From: Ignavibacteria bacterium
Lineage (GTDB): Bacteria > Bacteroidota > Ignavibacteria > Tepidaquicellales > Tepidaquicellaceae
NCBI GenBank assembly: GCA_016710985.1
Contig: JADJTX010000004.1
Span: 124,001 to 188,000 of the forward strand
DNA length: 64,000 nt
Direction: 5' to 3'
The notes under the pieces are model-generated. The model did not search any database. It saw nothing but the letters and a program-made list of their open reading frames with translations, and was not told the DNA's origin. The translations under genes were made by a program, and so were the position numbers. Shown one piece after another: positions 18,901 to 27,488 of this stretch (within the stretch, counting starts at the first letter, position 1; every line of letters begins with the position of its first letter).

Positions 18901-19771
18901 ACCAATGGGACCTGTTAGAGTTTATACAAAAATTATAGACTGGATACAGGGTGTTAATCTTAATGTTAAAGTATTAGATCTTACGGCACAGATAGAAGGA
19001 TATTATGATCTGAATTCAAACTCAATGAACACGGATACGATGCGGGTGTATTTAAGAAGTTCAGTAAATCCTTATCCGAAAATTGATTCTGCCAAAGCAT
19101 TATTAAATGCAGCGGGTCAGGCGTCATTTGTCTTTAACAATGCATCCAATGGTGTAGGGTATTTCATTCAGTTAAAACACAGGAACGGACTTGAGACATG
19201 GAGTAAGACAACTCTGAGCTTTACGTCTAACCATGTTGCATATAACTTCACGTCAGATTCAGCTAAAGCTTTCGGAAATAACATGAAAAAGTCAGGAAGT
19301 AAATGGCTTATATTTACGGGAGATGCGGATCAAAACGGGTTTATAGATCTGACGGATGTGTTAAATGTTTATAATGGCGCATCTGCATTTGTTACAGGAT
19401 ATGTCAATACAGACGTGAACGGAAATAATTCCGTAGATCTTACCGATGTGATCTTAGCATACAACAATTCATCTGGTTTTGTGAAGAAGCAGACTCCATT
19501 GCCGCAGCCGCAGTTTATTTCAGTGAACGGAAACGCTTCTGATGATGTTATCCAGTCAGTTTATGGAAATGAAATTATTAACGAAAGCAAAATAGATCAC
19601 GACATATATAACAGATTCAGGGATCAGCAGGCTTATCAAAAACAAGACCCGGATGTTGTTATCTATTATAAAGGAAAAGGTAAAAGTATAATTGAAGGAA
19701 TAAACAAAAAAGAATCAGATAAAAGCAGATTCGGTATTAAAAAGGACCGGGTTAAAATTCAGTCCTCTTAA
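15926..19771 (+). CDS. Secreted choice-of-anchor J (cleaved-adhesin-like) protein with dockerin-like cassette
   Basis: ATG 15926 follows AGAAAGGAG. The 1281-residue protein has a signal peptide (about 1-25). Two choice-of-anchor J modules follow, at residues about 76-233 and 240-412; each opens with EDFESGxFPPxGW and closes with NNxFxDNIxVG. A CARDB-like Ig segment follows (about 415-510), then a YVDSNCCNSGVGW domain (about 515-690), another CARDB-like segment and a domain with NYTGSYRPWKI (about 790-1010). The shared cassette starts at about 1020, its two DLTDV motifs at about 1130-1190. A charged tail (ESKIDHDIYNRF) is shared with the next two paralogs. It is probably surface-attached and adhesive; ligands are unknown. 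Leader copy E lies upstream. Confidence 0.9.
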   Translation: MKYLLMLLTAAILLFPELAMNSYSQSKEKQTGQENFKIATIKKSPDKSLEQIGGSKLKKAAVIKNQSSRNDLLTEDFESGIFPPDGWQNPGSGNILWNNFNISANGIGNYCAFYEFYGCELDNDDYLISPVFDQTDGSQYLVFDYAYAPAAENWYDSIEIFYSTDGGFNYSSLVIYNGLELQTAPYSKGPFEPQSNEWRTRYILLPAGTNVITFNSLNACANNFYMDNIRVGEYVPQYALHEDFESGNFPPIGWSVEDTFGWNNVNYTSGYGNGQYSSIFDFYICEHSDGTMTSPVFTPTQYGSYIYFDYAYAPRFDGWGDLYDNLEIFISTDDGNSYQSLEFITGEQLQTAPSTSDTNAFVPDNNQWATYSRFLPPGVNRIRFKAINGCGNNLFIDNIKVDGLPVNTIVEASVEFLWAKGKLPLVFGVPDKIPVLVKNNGDSTITNLKVYLNISGANNLSDSLVIPSIDAGDTMQVDFMGFMPVLNGFCDVTVSIPNDNNNSNNSKTYISEVNPNTIRYVDSNCCNSGVGWVGEAAFMNKHYMSGTGQIRNVNIKIGQNNQDQFVYGYVVSSSGSVLGKSPHYKIKATDGGKYVSFDITDPKPPIVTNDYYYVGIAQTEFAGDGFAFSPQELQYEVPARPDANFGAFLAPAGSNAYVFEFPRQYGHNYAIEAVIENQAATDVGISDQGPVYDQYFNTTSFTPVVKVFNAGTGSTTFNVRRTITPGGYTSTKSVTSLPSGANAFVNYDPWIFTAGTVYTVRDSVLISDGNNSNNQKTTTITPRIAKQMCVLWQQQTDRDSLVRSIISDGRYANNFDTVRMNYTGSYRPWKIMIVALKEEKSYSPWVRDSMKSFIDNSTAGNKKTLVLFSDAVANVNDPVIGYPAPADSIFYRQYLKAKTISDDWMGSISSSQKKFRGIGFFDGITQDSVSDPYTPELIKPTNGSSTAFKPQSVTGNGADSCIAVSFAGANYNTFFMTNQFSSLRATNGSPSSPMGPVRVYTKIIDWIQGVNLNVKVLDLTAQIEGYYDLNSNSMNTDTMRVYLRSSVNPYPKIDSAKALLNAAGQASFVFNNASNGVGYFIQLKHRNGLETWSKTTLSFTSNHVAYNFTSDSAKAFGNNMKKSGSKWLIFTGDADQNGFIDLTDVLNVYNGASAFVTGYVNTDVNGNNSVDLTDVILAYNNSSGFVKKQTPLPQPQFISVNGNASDDVIQSVYGNEIINESKIDHDIYNRFRDQQAYQKQDPDVVIYYKGKGKSIIEGINKKESDKSRFGIKKDRVKIQSS

Positions 19772-19918
19772 TACTTAATTTTTTATTTCACTTAAACCTA
19801 GAAACACCTGAATGAACAATTAAAAATTATTTAATTTGATTTTAAAAAAAATAAAACCATATTAACATTCAAACAGATTTTAAATAAATTACAAAAAAAT
19901 AATTCAAAAGGAGAAAAA

Positions 19919-22917
19919 ATGAAACATCTACTAACACTTATTATTGCAGGATTTCTTCTCTCTTCAATAATTACTCAGAGTTCATTTTCACAGGACTCGC
20001 AGAAAATCCCCAAAGCCAAAACTTCAAGAGATTTTAAAAAAGGACCAACAAAGTTATCTAAGCAGGAAGTCTTAAATAAAATCAGTAAAAATACAAAGTC
20101 TTTCAAAAAAGATATCAGGGGCACCTGGCTTCTTGAAGAAGATTTTGAATCCGGAAATTTTCCTCCAACTGACTGGACGGTGTCCAGCGGCAGTCAGGAA
20201 TGGGCGCAGGCATCTTACAGTGGTTACGGGTCAGGTAACTACAGTATGTTTTATTCCAGCTGGAATTGCTGGTATTCGGACAATACAATTTACACATCTA
20301 ATTTTCCGACTACACAGTTTGATGATAAACTGATATTTGATTATGCTTATGCACCCTATGATGACGGATCATTTTCTTATTATGATAATCTTGAAATTTT
20401 TTACTATGATGACAATGATGCTAACTGGTACAGCTTAATTTATTATTATGGAGTAGATCTTGCCTTCAAATTACCGGTGCAATTAATTTATATGATGTTT
20501 ATCAGATCGCGGTATTAAATCCGGGAGATACAATGCAGGTTGACTTTCTGGGAATTACTCCCGTGCTTGCCGGAATTTGTGATATAACAGTCTACATACC
20601 GGCGGATGATAATTTGGGTAATAATGAAAAGACTTCTTATACTGATGTCAATACTAGTACATTCAGATATGTTGATTCAAACTGCTGTAATAGTTCGGTA
20701 GGATGGCTCGGAGAGTATTCCTTTTTAAACAGATACAAAATGTCAGGCACAGGACAATTAAGAAAAGTGAATGTAAAAATTTCAGACGGCGGAAATGTCG
20801 GGCAGATCGTGTATGGTTATGTACTGGATAATAACGGAGTTGTTGTCGGAAAATCACCTCACTATAAAATACAGGCAGGAGATCAGGGAACATATAAAAC
20901 ATTTGATATTACTGATCCAAAACCTTTCATCACAACCAATGACTACTTTTATGTTGGGATTGCACAGACGGAGTATGCCGGAGATGGATTTGTATTTACT
21001 CCGCAGCAGTTTCTTTACGAAGTTCCTGCAAGACCAAGTGCAAATTACGGAGGAGGTCTTGCACCAATAGGCACAACAGTTGGAACGTTTGAGTTTCCCA
21101 GAGAGTACGGACAGAATTATGCGATAGAAGCTGTGATAGGTGATCAAAAGACTGCGGATGCCGGTATATCTGATCTTGGATTAAAATATGAACAATATTT
21201 TAGTACAACTTCATTCTCACCGGTGGGGAAAGTATTCAATGCCGGAACAGGCAGCCGTACTTTCAATGTCCGAAGAACTATCACACCGGGAGGATATAAC
21301 AGCACGAAGACTGTTACTGCCCTTGCAGCCGGTGCGAATGCAAATGTAACATTTGATCCGTGGACATTTACATCAGGTACAACTTACACAGTCAGGGATT
21401 CGATACTTCTGTTAGACAGTAATAACTCAAACAATCAGATGACGAGTACAATCACACCGCGAGTTGCCAAACAGCTTTGTGTATTATGGGCGCAGCAGGA
21501 TGACAGAGACAGTCTGGTAAGAGCGATAAATCAGGACGGAAGATATGCGAATAATTTTGATACTGTAAGAATGAATTACACAGGTTCATTCAGACCCTGG
21601 AAAATTATATTTGCAAATTTCGGACATGAAAAGAATTATTCTCCATGGATCAGAGATTCACTTAAAAAGAGTATAGACAGTTCATCCACTCCGGCTAATA
21701 AAAAAACATTAGCAGTCTTCGGAAATGTAATAGCATTTGTTGATGATCCTGTAACATCATTTCCGTCTGCTGCAGATTCAATATTTTACAGACAATATCT
21801 TAAGGGATATACTATAAGTGATAACTGGCCCGGAAGTATTTCCGCCAGTGAGAACAGATTCAGGGGCATAGGATTCTTTAACGGAATAACCCAGGATTCG
21901 CTATGGGATCCGGGTACACCTGAATTAATAATGCCAACTAACGGCAGCAGTGCTGCATTCAAACCGCAGTCTGTTACCGGAAACGGAGCTGATTCCTGTA
22001 ATGCAGTCAGCTTTGCCGGCGCAAACTACAACACGTTCTTCATGACAAATAAATTTTCCAGTCTGAGAGCAACTAACGGTTCTCCCTCATCCCCAATGGG
22101 ACCGGTTATTGTTTATACAAAGATCATAGACTGGATACAGAGTGTGAACACAAATGCAAAAGTACTTGATCTCACCGCTTTAATCGAAGGTTATTATGAC
22201 CCTGCATCCAACTCAATGAATCAGGACACAATGAGAGTTCGTTTGAGAAGTTCAGTAAGCCCTTATCCGGTTGTTGATTCAGCGAAAGCTTATCTGAATG
22301 CAGCAGGTCAGGGTTCATTTGTATTTAATAACATATCAAACGGTGTCGGATATTTCATTCAATTGAAGCACAGGAACGGACTTGAGACGTGGAGTAAGAC
22401 TACACAGAGTTTTAGTTCAAATCATCTGGTTTATAATTTCACATTAGACTCTGCAAAAGCTTACGGTAACAACATGAAAAAATACGGAAGCAAATGGGTA
22501 ATATTCACAGGTGATTCAAATCAGAATGGTTTCGTTGATCTTACGGATGTTCTTGGAATATATAATAATGCTTCTGCGTTTGTTACGGGGTATGTAAAGA
22601 CAGATGTTAACGGAAATAATTCTGTTGATCTGACAGACGTAATCTTAGCTTATAATAACTCTGCGAGTTTTGTATCAAAGAAAACACCTGTTCCTCCGGG
22701 ACCTCTGTTTTCGGGTAATGAGTTTGTTAACGACATTTTCATTCAGACTCCCCAGCCTGAAATATCCAATGCAGCAATAGATGAAAATAAAATTGATCAT
22801 GAGATCTATGAGAAATATAAAAATATTAAACCCAACCGAAGTCCTGTTCCCGATTTTATAACGGAGAGAAATGGGAAGAGCAGAAATACAATAAAGGGTA
22901 GCAATGTTTTAAAATAA
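19919..22917 (+). pseudogene. Disrupted choice-of-anchor J paralog (deletion plus frameshift)
   Basis: ATG 19919 follows AAAAGGAG. The first part encodes a signal peptide, a Lys-rich stretch and one EDFESGNFPPTDW anchor J module, and stops at 20518 after YYYGVDL. The rest resumes in another frame: reading through the junction gives QITGAINLYDVYQIAVLNPG and then DTMQVDFLG, matching ISGANNLSDSLVIPS of the 15926 paralog. About 120 residues between these points in the paralog are missing, so a deletion shifted the frame near 20465. The downstream part (to 22917) is intact and carries the whole cassette and the KIDHEIYEKY tail. The ATG at 20533 has no credible ribosome site. Confidence 0.8.
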
Positions 22918-22943
22918 GATTTAAGAAGATCATCGTTCAAACT

Positions 22944-22976
22944 AAAGACCGGATAATATTTCCGGTCTTTTTTTTT
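22944..22976 (+). terminator. Rho-independent terminator
   Basis: AAAGACCGGA pairs perfectly with TCCGGTCTTT around TAATATT, followed by a run of nine T. Confidence 0.9.
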
Positions 22977-23184
22977 CTTTTTTTTAGCCGAAATATTTAA
23001 CTTTGAAATTAAAGAACTATATACGTAAATTAACGGCGCTAATTTTTTTCTTTTATACAAATCCCCAATAGATTCTGCACTGATTATTATAAAGTATATT
23101 AATCCAAAAATAGATTTCCGTTTTTTTCAGTAACAGTTTTGTAAATAGTACCATTAAAAGAAATCATCGAAAGGATGTTAAAAA

Positions 23185-26100
23185 ATGAAAAAGTTTTTTA
23201 CACTATTTTCAATCATTTTTATAGCAATAACAATACGCTCTCAAAATTCAACTGCTCAATATAGTTTAGTATTTGAGGATTTTGAAGAGTTGACATTTCC
23301 GCCGGCCGGCTGGGTAACTAATAACTGGTATCATCAAGGTTTCAGTGGATATGGAACAGGCAATTACTGCATTTCGATGGATTTATATTATAATTGTTAT
23401 GGCACTAATCCTTTGGAAGCTCCGCCTTTTGCTGCGCCAACCAAATTAGCAGATTCTCTGGTATTTGATTATTCTTATGCTCCTTATGATTATAATAATT
23501 ATCATGATCTTATAATACTTTATTCATCGGACAACGGAAGTTCTTATAATTATCTTTATACATTGTCCGGCTATCCCGGGGGAGAGCTGACCACAAGTGA
23601 TCCTACAACAAATTACTTTTACCCCCAAAGTTATGAATGGAAGACATTCAGATATGAATTACCCGAAGGTACAACAAATATAAAATTTGAGACAAACCCA
23701 TATAATATAAAATTCGGCTGCTCAAACAATTTATTTATCGATAATGTGAAGATAGGACATGAAGTACCTTACACGGATATCGCCGTGAAAAATGTTTTTT
23801 CAAAAGGAAGATATGCAAGAACTTTTTTATCAAATGATACAATTTCCGCATATATAAAGAACGAAGGAAATCAGGAAGTCAATAATCTGAAAGTTTATCT
23901 GGATATCGGCGGAGCTAATATCCGCAAAGATTCTGTAGTTATTTCAAATTTACCCGCAGGAGGTTTTGAAGTTGTAAAATTCAATCCTTACACTCCGGTC
24001 TTAAACGGGAACGGAATCGTCAAGGTAAGAATACTTCACAATGACGAAGTTGCCGGTAATGACTCGGCTTTGTATAATTTAAATGTGAATTCAAATTATT
24101 TATCATATACAGATACAGCCGGTTATATGGGAGGTCTTGGAGTTTACGGCAGACTGTATTTTGTAAACAAATATTATGTGACAAATGCTAATTCCAGAAT
24201 TTCAGAGATAAGAGCAAGGTTACAGAATTTCGATGGAAATTTAATTAAAGATCAGGTTATCACCGGTGTTTTACTGAACAGTGCCGGAACAATAATAGCC
24301 AAATCCGTACCTTACAAACTTCAAACTTCTGATACAGGTAAATACATTTCTTTAAAATTGTCAAATCCTCTTCCGTTTTATCCGGCTGTAACAAACACAT
24401 ATTTTTATGCCGGTTTTGATGTATCAGATGCGATCAGGAATGAATATTTTTTTTCTGTTTCGGGCCAGACTGAAAATCCAATGAGAATAAATTCTTATTT
24501 TGCTTCTTCAGACAGGTCAAAGGAAGTAGGAGAAAATGTAATTGGTCTATATGATGTCGGCTCATATAATTACGGCAGCAGGTATGATTTCCAGGTCAAG
24601 TTTGATAACATGCCTGCAACAGATGCAGGCATTTCAAATCAGGGGAGTTTGTTTGACCAATATTATTCTGCAACTAACATTCCTCAAACAGGAAAAGTAT
24701 ATAACAATGCGCTTTCCGGAACGGCTAATGCAACAGTTATAAGAACTATTACTCCCGGAGGATACACAAGTTCACAGCCTGTTTCCATACCTGCTAACAG
24801 CTCGGTAAATGTTACTTTTGCCAACTGGACATTTATGTCGGGTACAACTTATTCAGTAAGAGATTCAATTATATTAAGCGGAGATGTTGATTTGACAAAC
24901 AATGTCATGAAGGGAACTACCACACCGAGAATAGCAAAAGATCTGCTGATCTTTTATCAAAGGGGGGACGCTCTGGACAGTTTAGAAAGGGCTTTGCTTG
25001 CTGATGGAAGATATGCAAACAATTATGATGTAGCTGACTTAAATTACACCGGATCATTCAGACCCTGGAAAATTGTTTTTGCCAATCCAAACTATTTGTC
25101 AATTTTTCAAAATAATACAAGGGATTCACTAAAATCATTTTTAGATAATTCAACCGCAGGAAATAAGAAATCACTCATAGTTTTTTCACCTAAACTTGCA
25201 CAATATTATTCAACATCAGCTACCGTCGGAGATACAATATTTATGAAGCAATATCTGAGAGCTGATCATAGTTATTATGATTGGTTTAGCTATTATTATG
25301 ATAGTGAAAACAAATTCAAAGGCAATGGTTTCTTTTCAGGAATTACACAGGACTCTTTATCATTAAATTCAGATTTGCAATATTTCTACGAGTATCCTGA
25401 TCTTATCCGAACAGTAAACGGAAGCTCTGTTGCTTTCCTGCCTCTGACTGCTGATCCAGGGGATGTATACGGCAATGCAGTTTGTTATGCCGGCACAAAC
25501 TACAATACCTTTCTAATGACTAACAGAATTTGTGCTTTGCGTTCAACTGAAAGTTCTCCTTCTTCATCTTTGGGTCCAGTAAGAGTTTATACAAAGATCA
25601 TTGACTGGATTCAAAGCGTAAATACCGGTGCTAAAGTGCTCGATCTCACAGCAAAGATTGAGGGATTTTATGATCCGAATTCCAATACAATGAACACCGA
25701 TACGATGAGAGTTTATTTAAGAAGCTCAGTGAATCCTTATCCGAAAATAGATTCAGCAAAAGCTTTTCTGAATACTGCGGGACAGGCATCATTTATGTTT
25801 AATAATGCATCAAACGGTACAGGGTATTACATTCAGCTGAAACACAGGAACGGTCTTGAAACATGGAGCAGCACACCTCAAAGCTTCAGCTCAAATTCTA
25901 TGACTTATGATTTTACGGATAATTCAAATAAAGCATACGGAGATAACATGAGTTTATCAGGTGATGAATGGGTGATCTTTACCGGAGATGTGAATCAAAA
26001 CGGATTTGTAGAGCTGACGGAGGTGCTGAGTGTGGATAATGAAGCATCTGCATTTGCATCCGGCTATGTTAACTCTGACGTAAACGGAAATAATTTTACT

Positions 26101-26385
26101 GATCTGACAGATGTACTTTTAGCATATAACAATTCAAGAAATTTTGTTGAAAAGAGTACACCTATATCCGGACCAATGGTATATCCCGGAATATCGTTTG
26201 ATATTTTAAATTCAAACCCGGCTAATCATTCGTATCAGCCGGCTGCGGAAAACAAAATTGATCATGAAATTTATGACAGACATAAAAATGAATCACTCAG
26301 GAAAAATGGAAATACCGGATTCAGCATAATTGAGAAGGAAAAAGGCGTGATTCTTTTCAGAGAAAACAAAGCCGGCTATAGATAG
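23185..26385 (+). CDS. Secreted choice-of-anchor J protein with dockerin-like cassette
   Basis: ATG 23185 follows GAAAGGATG. The 1066-residue protein has a signal peptide (about 1-25, ending NSTAQ) and one anchor J module (about 30-190: EDFEELTFPPAGW to NNLFIDNVKIG). CARDB-like and SYTDTAGYMGG segments follow, then the NYTGSFRPWKI region of the 15926 paralog. The cassette starts at about residue 825 (IEGFYDPNSNTMNTDTMRVY). In its first Ca-type motif the usual DLTDV reads ELTEV, so one acidic ligand is swapped; the second motif, DLTDV, is intact. It ends with the KIDHEIYDRH tail. It is a stand-alone unit with a terminator at 26411. A surface or adhesive role is inferred. Confidence 0.9.
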   Translation: MKKFFTLFSIIFIAITIRSQNSTAQYSLVFEDFEELTFPPAGWVTNNWYHQGFSGYGTGNYCISMDLYYNCYGTNPLEAPPFAAPTKLADSLVFDYSYAPYDYNNYHDLIILYSSDNGSSYNYLYTLSGYPGGELTTSDPTTNYFYPQSYEWKTFRYELPEGTTNIKFETNPYNIKFGCSNNLFIDNVKIGHEVPYTDIAVKNVFSKGRYARTFLSNDTISAYIKNEGNQEVNNLKVYLDIGGANIRKDSVVISNLPAGGFEVVKFNPYTPVLNGNGIVKVRILHNDEVAGNDSALYNLNVNSNYLSYTDTAGYMGGLGVYGRLYFVNKYYVTNANSRISEIRARLQNFDGNLIKDQVITGVLLNSAGTIIAKSVPYKLQTSDTGKYISLKLSNPLPFYPAVTNTYFYAGFDVSDAIRNEYFFSVSGQTENPMRINSYFASSDRSKEVGENVIGLYDVGSYNYGSRYDFQVKFDNMPATDAGISNQGSLFDQYYSATNIPQTGKVYNNALSGTANATVIRTITPGGYTSSQPVSIPANSSVNVTFANWTFMSGTTYSVRDSIILSGDVDLTNNVMKGTTTPRIAKDLLIFYQRGDALDSLERALLADGRYANNYDVADLNYTGSFRPWKIVFANPNYLSIFQNNTRDSLKSFLDNSTAGNKKSLIVFSPKLAQYYSTSATVGDTIFMKQYLRADHSYYDWFSYYYDSENKFKGNGFFSGITQDSLSLNSDLQYFYEYPDLIRTVNGSSVAFLPLTADPGDVYGNAVCYAGTNYNTFLMTNRICALRSTESSPSSSLGPVRVYTKIIDWIQSVNTGAKVLDLTAKIEGFYDPNSNTMNTDTMRVYLRSSVNPYPKIDSAKAFLNTAGQASFMFNNASNGTGYYIQLKHRNGLETWSSTPQSFSSNSMTYDFTDNSNKAYGDNMSLSGDEWVIFTGDVNQNGFVELTEVLSVDNEASAFASGYVNSDVNGNNFTDLTDVLLAYNNSRNFVEKSTPISGPMVYPGISFDILNSNPANHSYQPAAENKIDHEIYDRHKNESLRKNGNTGFSIIEKEKGVILFRENKAGYR

Positions 26386-26410
26386 TTAATTTTATTTTTG
26401 TATGTATTTT

Positions 26411-26446
26411 AAAAAGGACCGGATCCTGAATCCAGTCCTTTTTTTA
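26411..26446 (+). terminator. Rho-independent terminator
   Basis: AAAAAGGAC-GGAT pairs with ATCC-GTCCTTTTT with one internal mismatch, followed by T-run. Confidence 0.85.
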
Positions 26447-26467
26447 TTTAAGCAAAAAATTATAAAC

Positions 26468-26687
26468 AGAAACTTCTAAAAAACTCGTAGTTGTCCGGTA
26501 TGCTGATATAGTTTAAAACATTTTACCACAGAGAGACTGAGAGCACAGAGTTACACAGAGATTATTTTTCTCATTCGGAGTTTTACTAAGTGTTTAAATA
26601 TTTATGATTAATTTGTTTATAAAAAAATCACTTAAGATATTCTCTTTTGAAGCTCTGTAGCCACGGTTCATTAGCGTAGAAGTTTCT
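26468..26687. mobile_element. Possible MITE-like element with AGAAACTTCTA termini
   Basis: AGAAACTTCTA (26468-26478) and its exact inverse TAGAAGTTTCT (26677-26687) bound 220 bp with no ORF. The terminus is shared with the element at 27176. An inner ACCACAGAGAGACTGAGAGCAC stretch is repeat-like. Confidence 0.45.
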
Positions 26688-26801
26688 AAATATTAAATAT
26701 TATTTTGTCTTAGATGCTCAAAAAGTAGTGAAAATTGAGTGTGTTAAGCATATTCTATTTAGTTGTATCGATATTTTTTTCTAAAAACCGGAATATTTTT
26801 C

Positions 26802-26834
26802 TTTGACAAACATTAACATTATGTGTAGTTTGTT
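26802..26834 (+). promoter_or_regulatory. Putative promoter, orphan leader copy D
   Basis: TTTG at 26802-26805, then a TGTAGTTTG box ending at 26832, close to the TAnnTTTG consensus but one base short between TA and TTTG. Same relative placement as the other leader copies. Confidence 0.5.
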
Positions 26835-26838
26835 ACTG

Positions 26839-26974
26839 TATGGCGAAAGATGTTAAAGGTTTAGAATTTTCATACTTAATACCTCCCACATACAAATCTA
26901 TTATCAAACATCGTAACGCCATACGAACTTATCTGATATAAGATTAAGTTGACTCGTCAAAAGTATTGGGAGGT
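26839..26974 (+). ncRNA. Conserved structured leader, orphan copy D with no downstream gene
   Basis: P1 pairs TATGGCG and GATGTT (26839-26854) with AACATC and CGCCATA (26907-26923). P2 pairs ACCTCCC plus ATA (26881-26892) with TAT plus GGGAGGT (26964-26974). P3 pairs AACTTA-TCT with AGA-TAAGTT (26926-26950). After it come only a tandem array and a terminator at about 27099, with no ORF. It is either the relic of a lost gene or a free-standing RNA of about 290 nt. Confidence 0.6.
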
Positions 26975-26983
26975 ATTATTTTA

Positions 26984-27040
26984 GTTGAAAGTTAAAAGTT
27001 AAAAGTTAAAAGTTAAAAGTTAAAAGTTAAAAGTTAAAAG
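26984..27040. repeat. AAGTTAAAAGTT tandem array
   Basis: About seven units of GTTAAAA(GT) directly after leader copy D, as after copies A and B. Confidence 0.85.
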
Positions 27041-27098
27041 ATTTTAAAGGACAAATATAGAAAGAAACGATAAGTCAGTTTATCGGACTTAAATGTTT

Positions 27099-27132
27099 AA
27101 AAGGGCTGGAATTTAATTTCAGTCCTTTTTTT
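27099..27132 (+). terminator. Rho-independent terminator of the orphan leader transcript
   Basis: AAAAGGGCTGGAA and TTTCAGTCCTTTTTTT form a stem with two mismatches and a T-run. A CGATAA/TTATCG hairpin (27068-27085) precedes it. Confidence 0.7.
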
Positions 27133-27175
27133 GTTTCACTTGAATAAATTCATTTACTATATTCATTTATTAAAT

Positions 27176-27326
27176 AGAAACTTCTGAAAAACCAAAAAAG
27201 CTTGTCATTCCCGCGTGCTCCTGGCGGGAATCCAATCAATAAAATGTGATTCTAATTCAAAACCTGGTGATTGGATCCCCGCTAAAAGCATGCGGGGATG
27301 ACAGTAAGGGTTTTTCAGAAGTCTCT
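27176..27326. mobile_element. MITE-like element with 18-bp inverted termini
   Basis: AGAAACTTCTGAAAAACC (27176-27193) and GGTTTTTCAGAAGTCTCT (27309-27326) are inverted copies with one mismatch. Inside, GTCATTCCCGCG and GCGGGGATGAC make a second inverted pair, each part of its own small hairpin. There is no coding capacity. The flanks share a short AAAT that may be a target duplication. Confidence 0.7.
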
Positions 27327-27380
27327 AAATAATGAATATAAAGCAGCCAATGTTGTTTATTAAAAAAAATAAACTGCACT

Positions 27381-27414
27381 TTAACTTTTAACTTTTAACT
27401 TTTAACTTTCAACT
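27381..27414. repeat. TTAACTTTTAAC tandem array
   Basis: Four units of about 8 bp upstream of the PNGase F-like gene, in inverted orientation to the array at 26984. Confidence 0.75.
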
Positions 27415-27488
27415 AATTAGTGAACTGTTAAATAGAGATTTATTTTCTAAATTACATTAAAACAATTTTACACTTAAACAAAAAAATT

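Noticed and set aside
20795..21147. Overlapping plus and minus ORFs inside the anchor J paralog
   Set aside because: They lie in other frames of a clearly coding segment and show no recognisable protein features.
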